Source: Megaleporinus macrocephalus
Lineage: Eukaryota > Chordata > Actinopteri > Characiformes > Anostomidae
Direction of reading: 5' to 3'
Assembly: GCA_021613375.1 (NCBI GenBank)
Contig: CM038702.1
Location: 27,804,849 to 27,868,848, forward strand
DNA: 64,000 bases
In this document: positions 49,433 to 62,092 of the stretch, piece after piece
Position numbering within the stretch: the first letter of the stretch is position 1
Layout of the letters: each line of letters opens with the position of its first letter
Made by a program: the position numbers and the translations under genes
Notes under the pieces: generated by a model
What the model saw: only the letters and a program-made list of their open reading frames with translations
Told to the model about the DNA's origin: nothing
Database searches by the model: none

Positions 49433-52186
49433 GTTAGACAGAAGTGGAGGATGTTGAGGAGTAGTGAAGCATGTACTTGCAAATAAGCTTCCACTGCATT
49501 CCTCCTAATTATTGTTTTGTTGCAAACTCTATCCCACAAAGCAAACTACACCTTGTCTGTAGGAAATAATGTAAATACATTGATTCAGCTGCAGAATGTC
49601 AACAGTTCTCAAGAAATTAAAATACCTGGGAAAACAGCTTCAAAACAACCAATTGCTTCTCTTCAAGAAACATCAACAAATGCATTCTAAATGCGGTTCT
49701 GCGGTACAGCACGCGCTGACATCATTATTGGCTGGCTGAGTGCACATCTGCAGCCAAACTCTTCTCAGTGTCTTCCTGATGGGAAACAATAATGCAATTA
49801 TTGTAATTAATCCAATGTTAGCATTAAAAGCTGTATACTTACCAGTCTAGTTTGGCATCAAACTTTAGCCCTTTACAAGAGTGTCTCTGGCAGTGGAAAG
49901 CTATGTTAACTCTTGTTTCTGCTTCTATTCATGTCATTTCCTTTGTTTGCTACTGAGTGTGGCTGTTATAACATTTGCTTGCCAAAATCTACAAAATTCT
50001 GTCATGTCACTTCTTTATCCTCTAATGTTGGACTGAATGCAGACTTGACGCTACTCACCATCACCTCCTGAGGCACAAAGTGGTATTACGAGACAGGATG
50101 TGGCAGGACTTACTCGTTCGTTTCTTCTGCAGATATATCTGCAAGACATCAAAACTGTGATGTTTTCTCATTCTGTTGAGAATTTTAGTTAAAGTTGGAA
50201 TGTAAACGAAAAACCTGCTTTAACAGTAATTTAGGCTGCGAACAGTACTGGGCAGCTTTTTACACAAATAAACCTGCTCACTTAGTATTACAGAGTAATG
50301 TTGAAAAACATGCTGAACTATGAACAGCTGTTTTTCATACCACGTTTTTTTTTTGTCCAGTACTGTTTTTCATTTACCAAACCAGTGCCAACCTAAAGAC
50401 TACGTATGTCAACTTTTTTTTATATATATATCTGTCTATCTCTCTCTCTCTGCAGCTCTTTGCTGATTTGCATGTGGTCGTTATTTTGAGGAACACCTAA
50501 TTTCCAATGATGGACTTTTAACTCCTGTGCTCAGTTGTATAACACCACTTTTAAAGCTAGCAGAAACTTTACAAAATAAGTTTATTATAATAGAAAAAGG
50601 ATGATAGAGGGTTCTAAGTCTCCTAACAGCGGAACGTTTTGGTCCTATAGAAAGGCAAATGTTGTTCAGTTCAATGTGCAATGATTTTTTTTTTTTTTTT
50701 TAACAAAATATATATTAAGTTATACCACTGTTTCTCTAAACGTACAGTAATGCCACAATGGCAGGGGCCATTCACATTTCCTTAATTTACTGAGGCTGAG
50801 TTTAATAAACAAACAAATAAAACTGTTACACAAGCAAGATGAGGGAGAGACTCGCGGGGCTGAAGGAGCAGGTCTGATGGAGATTAATAATTAAGATAAA
50901 AGTATGATTGCTACTAAATACTTAATTAACTTAAGTTTAGAGGTGAGATATTTCCCCCATAATATATTAGCATTTCTCACATGCAAGAAATTATTTGCAG
51001 TGTCAAATGTCAATGATGTTATGAAATACATAAGCAGCTCTTTCTGATGCTGCACCTCAGTATTTGAGTTGTGTATTTGGATGTGCAGCTGATCCAAGAG
51101 AAAGGAGATATCACCATTTGACATTTAATACCTTTGGTCTGTGTATGTTGTAACCAGACAGGTATATAATCATTCTCTGTCCAGGCTTAATACAAACTAC
51201 AATCTAACAAAACAATTATTTAAAAAAAGAAAAAAAAAACCCTACACACATCATAACTTAAAAACATTGAATTAAAAACTTATGAAGGCAACAGCAGCAT
51301 AATTACAATAGCATTCAATAGTTCTGTAATCTTTACCTTAATTAAACAACACTTGAAGCTACAGCAATTCAGCAGCTTTGACAAACATTTATCACGCTTT
51401 CCTTTATGTAAGGTTCACAATGCCGCCATCATGTGGAAAAACACATCAACTTTCAGTCGTCACTTTTCACCCCATTCATGTACAACTAAACTTCGTATGA
51501 TGAACAAAACGCCACAGAATTTCTTCAGAGTCATTTAATGCCGGGGTCTGCAAACATTTTGTCATTCAGGGCCAAAATGCAATATTTGTGGTGGGCCAAT
51601 GACAATGGAAAAGACAATCAATATATAAAAAAATAAGCTAAACAGGTGGCAAATTAAAAAGAATGCAATTTATACATTCACACTTTATTTTGTTACTAAA
51701 ATAACAAACTTAAAAGTAAAAATCATAACACTTCATTGGGTGAGCTCTGGTCTAAAGTGATTACATTTTGTCTATATAATCAGATAGCAGAAATAATTAA
51801 CATTTCTTTATATATTCTATTTATTTTTACATTAGCATTCTGTTTATTATATATTTGTATTTCATGTCATTCATAATCCAAATTGGATTTTCCATTGTTT
51901 GAAATGAAATGGTCAGCAGTCTGTGACCAGAACTGCTCATTTAATGATAAATTAAGCTACAATAGTTATAAAAAAGAGCTACAAAATAACACTTCTTAGC
52001 TATACATCTTACATTTTTTAGATTTGTGCTCAGAGCTTAGAGAACGCAGATAAAGAAAATTTCAGGTAGACATTAAGAAGCTAATCCAAAGTCTTTAAGG
52101 TTCACAGGTAGAACACAGCTAAAAGCACCAAATCACTCTGTTTGTGACAAGTTTAAAAGATAAAAGAAATAAGTTTAAAAGATAAA

Positions 52187-52239
52187 TAATTAAGCCTTTA
52201 TCTTTTAAAACATAAGTTTAAAAGATAAAGGCTTAATTA
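52187..52239. repeat. Perfect 23-bp inverted repeat, 7-base loop
   Basis: Arm 52187-52209 (including AAGCCTTTATCTTTTAAA) is fully complementary to 52217-52239. The loop is ACATAAG. Two more direct copies of AAGTTTAAAAGATAAA lie just upstream (52,149-52,186). Confidence 0.9.
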
Positions 52240-52899
52240 CTCTTACATAGCATAATAAGGCGGAAACAAATCAAACTTCTTTCAAAAAATTTATTGATGT
52301 ATTGTCAAAACAGCTACAGTAACAAAAAGTAACTGAACACCTCAGTACATAAAGCCACATGCCAGGGATCCGTTTTCAGTCAGTCTATTTATTCCAGGCT
52401 GAATCTGACCGATGTGCATTGTTAAAATTAAATGAACATGGGCCGAGTTTTAAATGCATCAATGTTAAAATACCTCAAGTGCCTTCTTTCACATCACACT
52501 TATCATCAAATTCAAAATAAAAACCTACCTGAGCTCAGCACTTGCTGTAAATTGCATACACCAGCCTGACATTTAAGACAATATTTTCCTGAGAATGTCA
52601 CTAATATAGTGAAAAAAGGAAATTTCAATTGTTCTAGATGTTTAGTGTCTTTAAAAAAATACTTAATTAGCAACCAAAATACCCTTAATTTGAATTACAA
52701 CTATGACTTTAGATCATTTTGAATTCTATGTGAAGCTACAATAAACTTACCTTCTACTCCTGGAGGCCAAAGAGACGAAGAGCCTGGAGACTCCACATTT
52801 GCTGCTTCAGCTGATGGTCAGTTATTCATGATAATAGAGGCCCAATATGCTCTTACTCCAACTCTTAATTCTACAAGTGTTTACCAAAAACATCAATAA

Positions 52900-53870
52900 A
52901 ACCACAAAGAAATTTCACCCAAAAATCGTATTTTCAAAAAAGCTGAACGTATACAGAGTGTTTCATAATAGTGTGTCCTGAGTGCACAATGACTATCAAA
53001 TATTTGGGACAAATCTGAATATATGATGTTTAGGCGAAGCTCATGTTAAGATATTAAACAATAACTTGCATAATCACCAAAAAAAATACCTTTTGAAATT
53101 CCTGTTTAAATGTTTACTAAAATCAACCTGGACCAGGGTTACAAATCTGTGATGTCTCACCATCTTACTGCTAAGTATCTTAAACCATCCTACTAGCAAT
53201 TAGAATACATACATGTAAACTGTTATCTGGACCCTTATCCAAAAGTAAGAGCAACATTGCATTCAAAAGTCAGTCAAAGGTCTTGAACATGACATTCTTA
53301 GGGTACATATAAAACTCATTATTGGCAAAAAAGATTGATACATTAACAATCTGTCATGTGCATATTGGAAATTGACATTTGTTCATTTTTGTATTTGCAA
53401 GAATTCAAAAAGCTCATTAAACCAAAACATGCTGTTTTCAAAAAAACCTCACATGCTACCACCACAATGCATTAAAACTTGGCAGATTACACATTAAACG
53501 GATAAGACTAAACGTGAAGCTCCTGTTAAAATGTTAAAAAGCAACTTGCAGAATCACAACATTAGCAGCTTTTATAAACTGGCCAAGCTTTTCTACTGAA
53601 ATCACCAATTCCCCACATAAGTGGGAAGTCAAAGGAAAAATTCTCATGTCTTACTATTTAACATCCAACCCCCCTACTACAGATGTTTAGACCAGATGTC
53701 TGATTTACAAACCAGATGTAACCTTGTCAAAATATTCAATTTTAACAAAATACATTTCAGTGACTGTCACAAACTTCTTACATATGACATTACATATGAA
53801 GCTTGTAGCTGGGACAAAGATTGGTACATTTACAATCTGTTATGCACATAGTCAGACACTGACGTATATG
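52900..53870. repeat. Diverged tandem duplication, about 480-bp period
   Basis: Paired landmarks: GAAGCTCATGTTAAGATATT at 53,034 and GAAGCTCCTGTTAAAATGTT at 53,515; AAGATTGATACATTAACAAT near 53,331 and AAGATTGGTACATTTACAAT near 53,817. Spacing 481-486 bp. Confidence 0.6.
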
Positions 53871-56639
53871 CAAACATCAAAACTGTAACTAAACCAAATT
53901 CTTCACGCCTACTGTTTAGAATTGCTGAGGGATTAAAAAAATGAAAACAAAGAAGAAGAAAAAAATCAGTGCAAAAGACTTTTGTAGTATCTGGAAAATG
54001 AGCAAAACAATGTAAAAGTTAATATTTGGTAGCATGTGTCACAGCTGGTGGAACTCAAGTCCAACTTTGTCTTCAATTATTTTTTCTCTCAACAAAAACA
54101 CCAGCATTGGAATTTACAAACAAAAAAATACTTATGCTAATCACAAAGTTAAACTACACTCTTGAAACTGAAAGGTGCCAAAAAGGGGTTTTTAAAGTGC
54201 AAAAGAAGAACCACTGTTTCCTAAAGAACCTTTCACTGAAGCCCTTTCAATTCTTAAAGAACCAGACATGAAGGTTGTACAGGGGAGCAAAATGGTTCTT
54301 CCACTGCATCAGACTATCTTGAAGCTTGACCAATATACCTGTCAACCAGGACCTCTCAACAACAAATTAACCCTTAAACAGGTATTCCGCTCATGTTCTC
54401 TAAATTTTTAACCCTTAGAACCTGCATCTCATAGGTTTCATAACGGTTAAGCCCCTGTCTGACGAGCCCTTTCTGGCACATTTTCCAGTGTAGTATTAAC
54501 AACATTTAAAAAAGACACTTTTCTCGAGACATCACTCTTAAACAGGTCCTGAACTTATCCTAGTTTGAAGGCATCATGGCACAGCTGGAAATCAGAGGGT
54601 TATTTATTTATTTTCTTCGTGTCAAGTAAAAGTATGCCTAATATGCATAACATGGCCCAGACACAAAGCTAACTATCTTTACTGCAGCACTAATATATCA
54701 AGGAATTCAAAAGTATAAACACATGGCAACCCCAGTAAACACTTTATTACAACACAGAGTCTATTTAATAATTCAAGGCATAGACACTTACAAACATTAT
54801 GAAGAAGGTAAAGGGGGGAGGGGGATGAAACCAAAAGTTCCCTATAAAAACAACATCATGTCTAACTGACATTACATATTATAGCAGTCAGAGTTTTTGT
54901 ATTTTGGAGGATAGAGCAGGCAGGCTATTCTCTTCCACTGAAAAGCTGAACGTACTTTCTTTTTTCAAATTACTCAAGTATCTCATCAAATAAAATGCAA
55001 AAAAATAAAAAAGCTGTTGGGAATTAAGATTGAGTGTATGTATCTTTTTTCTTTGTACAGATCTGTACTGGAGCACCGCGAAGCATGGGCCAAGTCTAGT
55101 CCTCTCAATGATGGAGGGATGAAGGGTGCTGACGGGCGAGTGCGAGTTGCTTGCGATGCTCCTCCTCCTCCTCCTCTTCTGTTTAGCTGAAAGGTGTCAA
55201 AACGGAGGGGGCAGTTTGGTTTGGGGGTCAAACCCAGAAACACACACAGATGATGTTTTTCCACTTACATACACACACTCCCACATACATAAGCATACGA
55301 CCAAAACATAGGAGCTATATTTACAACTAAAAACAAGTTAAAGCTCAATTACAAATATTCTAAAATTAAACAACAATATTAAAACACCACAACCTGCAGT
55401 CACTCTACAAACAGCCCATCTGGAGACAGGTACAATTACAAGTAAAATGCAGGGAAAGTGCACCTACGCCACCTGCTGATTACATTCAAAACACCTTGAA
55501 CTGCACACTGAAGACACTCATTTTTGAGACAATAGCTCCGAACACAAGATAATGGCAGAATATTTTTGCTGATTTGTACAAATGAAGCTTGTGCCAAACC
55601 CAGTTTGTAGACGTGTGATATTAGTGATGTTATGAGCTTGGCAAAAGGTCATATGTTTTGGGGGAACTATTTAAAAAATATTTTTTGACACAAAGCCAAT
55701 AACACAATATGACCTCCCATACACCATTAACCTAGGTTTTGCATGCAAAAAGCAGGAGGCGCTCTGAGCACTTTTCAAATTTCCTGCAATGCAGAGAACT
55801 TTAAATACTTAACAAAACTGTCACACAAAGCATGTGCCTAAAATCAGCACTGCACATATTAAATAGATAACACTGAGGAAGAAAACAGCATTAAGCATAT
55901 ATTAAAAGACATTAAGTATATTAACTACTTTTTAAATTCTTTGAATTTCATGGTACCTCAACACTCTACAGACACAAGTATGAGAACACAAGCGCCATTC
56001 TGTTCGTATTGACCCTTATTCATCAAAGTTACAGGCAAATTTGCTAAAAATCTCAAACTCTTGAACAAAGTACTTTAGCAACATAAAAAAAACAGATTTG
56101 CAATCAAGTAACCAAAACCACAATCATCTATTTATAGCAACAATAACAATACAACACATTTACACTAGTAATTTGGGCACATGGCAATCCAGTCTAAATA
56201 CATGTACTTATTTTATATGCACATTAGTACACTGCCACTATACCATGGATCCATGTATGTTTATATGATTGTTTCTACATTAGACAAAAGTTTTATGAAT
56301 CAGACACAGTAGTTTGCATGTCATTAAAAGTGTTGCATTATATATTTTTTTTAAACACAACTTTGATGAATAAAGGTCATTTATTTTAAGGCACTACTAT
56401 ATAAAGCCTTAAACATGACAACCCTAGTGTTCACCTCTTGCCCTTGGGTACAGTAAGAGCAAATTAAGAGAGAATTAAGCATTTTAAAACAGTCACAAAA
56501 TGAACCTAATCCATTTCAGCAGGTTAAAAATAATAATTAAATTTATATTTTATACATAATAAAATTCATACATATAGCCCTTTCTGCAAAAAGAAGTGTA
56601 ATGCTGTGCAAAGTAGCGATAAATACAGAATGCAGTTAT

Positions 56640-57440
56640 GTGCAAATCATTTCAACTCTATATTTAATTGAAACTAGTATAAAGACCACATTTCAAATGT
56701 TGAAACCAAAAAATTTTAAATGTGTTTTGAAAAGAGTGTCTATTTTGGTGCCAGAAACACAGTTTATTACCACTTTATAACACTGTAAGAGTTTGGGAAC
56801 TGACAAAAACAACTGCTGTAGTTTTGAAAGTGAAATGTTTTACATTCTTGACTGATATAAGATCTTAATAGCATAACAATCGTTTATGCCCTTTCATTAT
56901 GCATCAAATTATTTTGTTGGGTACACAGTCTGAACTGCAAGCAGGCCAGTTTAGGACCACACTCTTCTATTAGGCAGACATGCTGTTGTAATACATGCAG
57001 AATGTGATTCACTGTCTTGCTTAAAAAACAAAACCTACGGTGAATATGTGCATTAATGCAACTCCATACCACCACAGCTGCTGGATTTTGATTTGTGCAC
57101 CAATAAAACCAGAGATATTTCCCTTTTCTCTTTAGCCCGGAGGATGTGGCACCCATGAAAACCAAAAAGAATTTCAAAATTTTGTTAAGACTATAGGACA
57201 CTTCTCCATTAATTTAGTGATGCTAGTGGCATTTCTTCTTTGCGTGGTAGACTTTTAACTTTTTATCAAAGAAACTGTGTTCACAAAAGATGGTTTTGGG
57301 AAGTGTTCTTGAGCCCATGCAACGATTTACACTACAGAATCGTGTCTGTTTTTAACATAGTGCTGCCACGATGAAAAAGATCACGAGCATCCAATGTTAT
57401 ATTGAAATCTGCAAGTTCTTTGCTATATTAGCAGATTAAC
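56640..57440 (-). pseudogene. Tc1/mariner transposase relic downstream of cpsf6
   Basis: Reverse complement of the same fish mariner-like element: plus-strand GTAAGAGTTTGGGAACTGAC, GCAGGCCAGTTTAGGACC, TCTTTAGCCCGGAGGATGTG, CAGAATCGTGTCTGTTTTTA and AGATCACGAGCATCCAAT appear in order. Read on the minus strand, the WPAC catalytic block is broken by a stop, so the copy is dead. The longest stop-free frame (56884-57201) is out of register with the transposase. Same strand as cpsf6. Confidence 0.78.
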
Positions 57441-58189
57441 CAATAAACCAATTAGCTGTGAGATGTTCTCTTCAAATTAATTTAAAAGAAATCTAGGCCT
57501 TTAAGGATTTAAACATCATTGCATTCGGTTTTGTTTTTTTTACATTTTGCACAGCGTTTAAACTTCTTTGTAAATGAAGTTGCATTTTCTGCATTAAACT
57601 AGAAGTTATCATAATATAAATATTTCCTTTTTACATACATTTACCTGTTGTATCAAAGAGACCTGACTGCAACTTCTTTCTCAGCTCTGGAAGTTCTAAG
57701 TAACTATACTTTGGGTTTTAAAAAGGTATAATCAGGACATTTTATAGACAAATAAATTGGCTGAACCTACAAATAAAGACAACATTTTTTTTTACTATGA
57801 TCGCCTTAATCCTAGGAAAACCTCAACATTATTTTTTAAAACATCCTGATTATGCCCTTGCATAAATTCTGTGGAGATTATCTTTGATTTTGTAACATAA
57901 TAATTTTCTCAATTTTTGTTAATGTAAAATAAAGACATTCTGAGAGGTTTTAGATGATGTGGTGAGAAGTCTGATGCTAGTGATCCATTTGAGAGCAGAA
58001 TAGCAAAAACCAGGGCTGGACAAATCTATTCTAATTACCAGAAAGAACATTGCCTGGGTTTTGCTAATTCAGATTTTTCTATTGTTTGAGTCAATGTAAA
58101 ACCAGGCATGCACAGTTAAATCTTCATACACATGTAACTATAAAAACCAAATGCAGAACCCAATTTACAAAATAATTTTCAAGCTCTTC

Positions 58190-58190
<1 letters not shown>

Positions 58191-58229
<39 letters not shown>
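58191..58229. repeat. (AG)n microsatellite
   Basis: About 39 bp of AG. Confidence 0.95.
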
Positions 58230-58232
<3 letters not shown>

Positions 58233-60238
58233 GAGAATACTAGTGTAGCATATGTAATGTTAGATCAGCTCCACAGAACAGTTCTTGCTACAATTTAAAT
58301 ACTTCCACAGACTAATGTCACAGATTTATATTATGATCTAGCATCCAAAAACCAAATCTACGGGAACATAGAGTAATGGAATTAGTGCTAAACACAAGAA
58401 ACTGAGAACAGAGGAAAAACCAAAAAAAAAAAAAAAGCAAAAAACAATAAAAACAAAAAAGTTAATAACTCAGGTTCAGATTACACAAAGGGGCAACTTG
58501 ACTTGGACAAAACTTTATAACTACAACTCTAAAACCTAAGCCCATGATTTATGACAAGAGAATTGTTAAAAAAAAGTATTAATTTCGTAACCTTACTGGA
58601 ACCAGTTGGTTCTAATTAAACTACTTTAACAGTGTACTCATTTTTCTAATAATTTTCAATTGCATGTTATTAAAACAAATCAATTAACATACTATAAATT
58701 CATATAATATACAAAGTCAAATTAAGAGTACAATTTTAGTCAATATTTAACAGCAAGCCAGAAATGCTGAGTGGGTTTTACATTGACACCTTAAAATTAC
58801 ATCTTACAGAAGACATTAAATGCTTCCTGTTATGTTTGCTAAAATCTGACAGTATTGAATTTTGCATCATTGTTACTGTCAAACATCCCCCAACTCACAC
58901 AATTAATATAAAAACTTAACATTTATATTTCATACAGTATAAAACGTGCAATTGTATGGACCTTTCTGTTTTTTAAACTTGGCCTGCCAACAGACATAGC
59001 ACTGGCTTGGACAGGAACATGAATATACCCAAACTTTATTTTAGCACATTAAAACATAGGTCACTTGAAAACTTTGACAACGTATAACAACAAATGTAAT
59101 TACATGGTGAAAATGATCAATTACTCTTAAGGTTCCAATTGCTTATGCTACAGGATTTTCAGCTACATTGAATTAGTTGGTACTACTCTGGTTGGTACCA
59201 GTAATAAACAGTAGGTGACAATTGTTTTTCAATGTCATCATAAAAAAAATACATAAATGAACCTTTGAACCTAGGGGGCAGATTCATCAAGCTTTAGTGG
59301 TGGCACTATATGTGGCGAAGACACAAAGCACTGTCTAAATATTTTGGTTAAGGCTGAATTACAAGGAGAGGGAAAACAAAATATCTTAAAAGTCTGCTTC
59401 ACAAGTCTTCTTGTTAGGAAACATTTGGTAAGCCGAACAAACCCAGTTTACTAGCCTACAGCCAGTCTATAGGCCACGTAGCTACACGTTATTGTTTAGA
59501 AGTGTGGCGCCAGTCGCGTAACGCTGATGCAAATATCCACTATCCTTTATCCCGTATACATCGGCAAGGGACATCACAAATGACGTTAGCTCTCGTAAAA
59601 CTAATCCAGCTCAAACAGGGCTTTTCTCGTCTAAAAGTAATTATTGATTAAAAACTTGCTGCTACAGGATAAACGGATAATGTACAGGTCTATTTAAACT
59701 GACAACAATGGCTACAAAAAAACCCTACTGTTTGTGCAGCATGAAACAGTGAGTTAGGAACTTTACATACATGTCAGAATAATGGAAAAATGAACAAATA
59801 AATACATAAATAAGTAAAGCTGAAAAGTCCTGTTAAAATGATCCACAGGATCAGTACACTTAATAAATCTGCCCCTCTATCTAAAATGTGCAATTTTTTC
59901 AAGTCTATTTGACAACACCCCTCTTTCTCATTCTCTATATAAAGCATTTGTAATAAGGCCCAGCTGGTATTCACTCAGAGGCAATTTGTCATGGTTGGTA
60001 TATTGAGATTAATTACATTAAGCTAAAAACAAGTAACATTTGACAAATGGGAAACATTTTAGATACTCCACCTTTCAGTAATACGGGATCAGATCAAATG
60101 ATGTTGAATACAGAAGAGAGCATCAGAGGCAGAATATTCACAACCACAATTTTTTTTTTATCTAAATCTCAAATTATTCTGATATGACGCATATATTGTG
60201 TAGTAAAAAAATAAAACAAATAAGGAAAATAAGTTCTC

Positions 60239-60265
60239 ACACACACACACACACACACACACACA
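60239..60265. repeat. (AC)n microsatellite
   Basis: 27 bp of AC, downstream of the candidate cpsf6 poly(A) signal. Confidence 0.95.
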
Positions 60266-60394
60266 ATAGCAATTCCACACTATTTACAGCTGGACAGGAC
60301 ATGTGATGTTAGCACTTAGGAATACAATGTGTATTTTTATTTTTTCTTATTTGCTTTTAACATCATTATCCTTCCCCTTTCTATCACACCAATA

Positions 60395-61905
60395 AATTCT
60401 ATTTTATTTAGGCATTTATTCAGTTAACAAGGCAAATAGTGTGAAATTGCCATATTCACCATCTATAATCACTTCTAAATGTATTTAAAAAAAAACCAAA
60501 ACAAACCAAAACAAAACATGACAAACATCTTCCAATTACTTTGTATACACCATGACAACTTCTCTCATGAGCAAATTCTCCTTTTAGAAAACTGAACCTG
60601 GTTTAACCTATTGTTGTGCAATGAATTACTAGCCCCATTACAGACAAGATACATTAAATCTAAAGTAGTTAAATATACTGGATGTACAGAGTGACTGACA
60701 CATGAAGGCCCACAGCAGTTTAAAAAGATCTAGTTCATACAAAAGTGGCAGCTTTGTTGTTTGGAACAACTAGGTAAAAAAGTTTCAAAATTTTAGGGAA
60801 AAAAAAAATAAATAAATCAAGCAGCAAAATGTGTAAGATTTTTTTTTTTAAATTTAGGACCATCACTTCAAACAACACCAATTCATGAATTAATTTAGCA
60901 ATTACACAAACATAAGGACAGCAAATTACCATCACACCAGAAATGGCATCAAATGGCATTTAAAATATTTATAACATGTTACGTGCTGAAAATGGCACGT
61001 CTAGTCCAAACATTTCAGAAAATAGTGCAATGAGCCATTCAAAAGTTCTAGTTGGACATTTCTACAATTTACTATTATCTAAAAATGCATTTCAATTTCA
61101 GTTTGCGGTCAACACATTTCTTTCATGCCACTTTGAGACACTGAATTCTATTTTAGACCAGTTATTACTTCGTTACAAGGAACGCAAAAGCTAAAAACAT
61201 AGTCGTAATACGCAAGTTGCTGGGCAAATTCAACCGTGGGAATAACTATTAGAGAAACAAATCTGAAGACTTAGTTACTTTCATCACAATTTACAACCAC
61301 AGAAATTTGGTGAGACAAAAATATAGTGCACAAAAATGCCTAGCATTTAACACTTAAACACAGCATAAACCAACTTGTGACAATTCTTTTTCAATGTTCT
61401 GAATGATTGCTAAATTAACAGATATTATGATGATCGCCATTTTCATGACATCAAATTTAAAATGCATTCCAGGCCCCACTATCTTAAAAACATGGCAGAT
61501 GTGCTTGAACAAACCTAAAACTTGTGGTTTTTAGCACTACATGGACATTGAAAATGGGACCTAAATACAATAAATCAATATTTGAATGAATCAATCAATT
61601 TCAACTCAGAGGGTTATGGTGTTTAGAATGGAATAACAAGGAAGCTGAAAAATTTATAGTAAATCAAAAACAACATTTAACAGAAAACACCTAATAAATT
61701 GAGGGAAGAGGAAATATGAAAAGGAAAAAATAGGAAAAAATCTGTGTGTATGTTTGTATGCATCTGACTTACCTTGACATAAGTACTTACCTTGTATTGC
61801 CCCAGAATTCTTGGTGCTGTGGTAATCCGTTCTCTCACATTCTTCTTTTGGTTCAATGAACAGAGACATACAGACAGACAAAATATACACACCTTTCCCC
61901 TCCAT
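60395..61905 (-). other. cpsf6: cpsf6 3' UTR, candidate extent
   Basis: AT-rich sequence after the stop. The first AATAAA on the minus strand after the stop that I could find is at 60420-60415, with another close AAATAAAAT just downstream, so a UTR of about 1.5 kb is possible. The UTR may extend further, because more AATAAA hexamers follow in the AT-rich DNA. Two consensus 5' splice sites are inside it (61771-61796). Confidence 0.4.
60405..60420 (-). terminator. cpsf6: Candidate poly(A) signals of cpsf6
   Basis: On the minus strand AATAAA (60420-60415) is followed within 10 bases by AAATAAAAT. The moderately GU-containing TTGGTGTGATAG lies downstream. Position only; many other AATAAA hexamers occur in this AT-rich DNA. 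Confidence 0.35.
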
Positions 61906-62092
61906 TTAACGGTGGCGGTATTCCCTCTCTCTGTCGCGGTCTCTTTCGCGATCACGGTCTCTTTCACGGTGTCTGTCACGCTCACGGCTGCGCTCGCGGT
62001 AATAGTCCTCGTGGCGATCTCGGCTGCGGGACTTGTGACGACGGCTTTTCTCGCGGGAACGGCTGTGGTCTCTTTCGCGGGAACGCTCTCGT
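61906..62092 (-). other. cpsf6: cpsf6 last coding exon, RS/RD-rich tail
   Basis: 187 nt including the stop TAA. Encodes [20 protein letters not shown], then a run of RD/RE/ER dipeptides ending REYRHR. Two possible acceptors, TTAG and TAG, lie three bases apart; the second gives the product closest to human. The alternative exon start is 62095. Confidence 0.94.

Larger units (their letters stand above)
49433..60394. other. AT-rich DNA downstream of cpsf6
   Basis: About 11 kb with no recognisable gene on either strand. Contains a 23-bp perfect hairpin (52,187-52,239), a diverged tandem duplication of about 480 bp (52,900-53,870), a mariner relic (56,640-57,440), a GA repeat (58,191-58,229) and a CA repeat (60,239-60,265). 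Poor in microsatellites compared with the far1 introns. It could include longer cpsf6 3' UTR forms. Confidence 0.55.
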
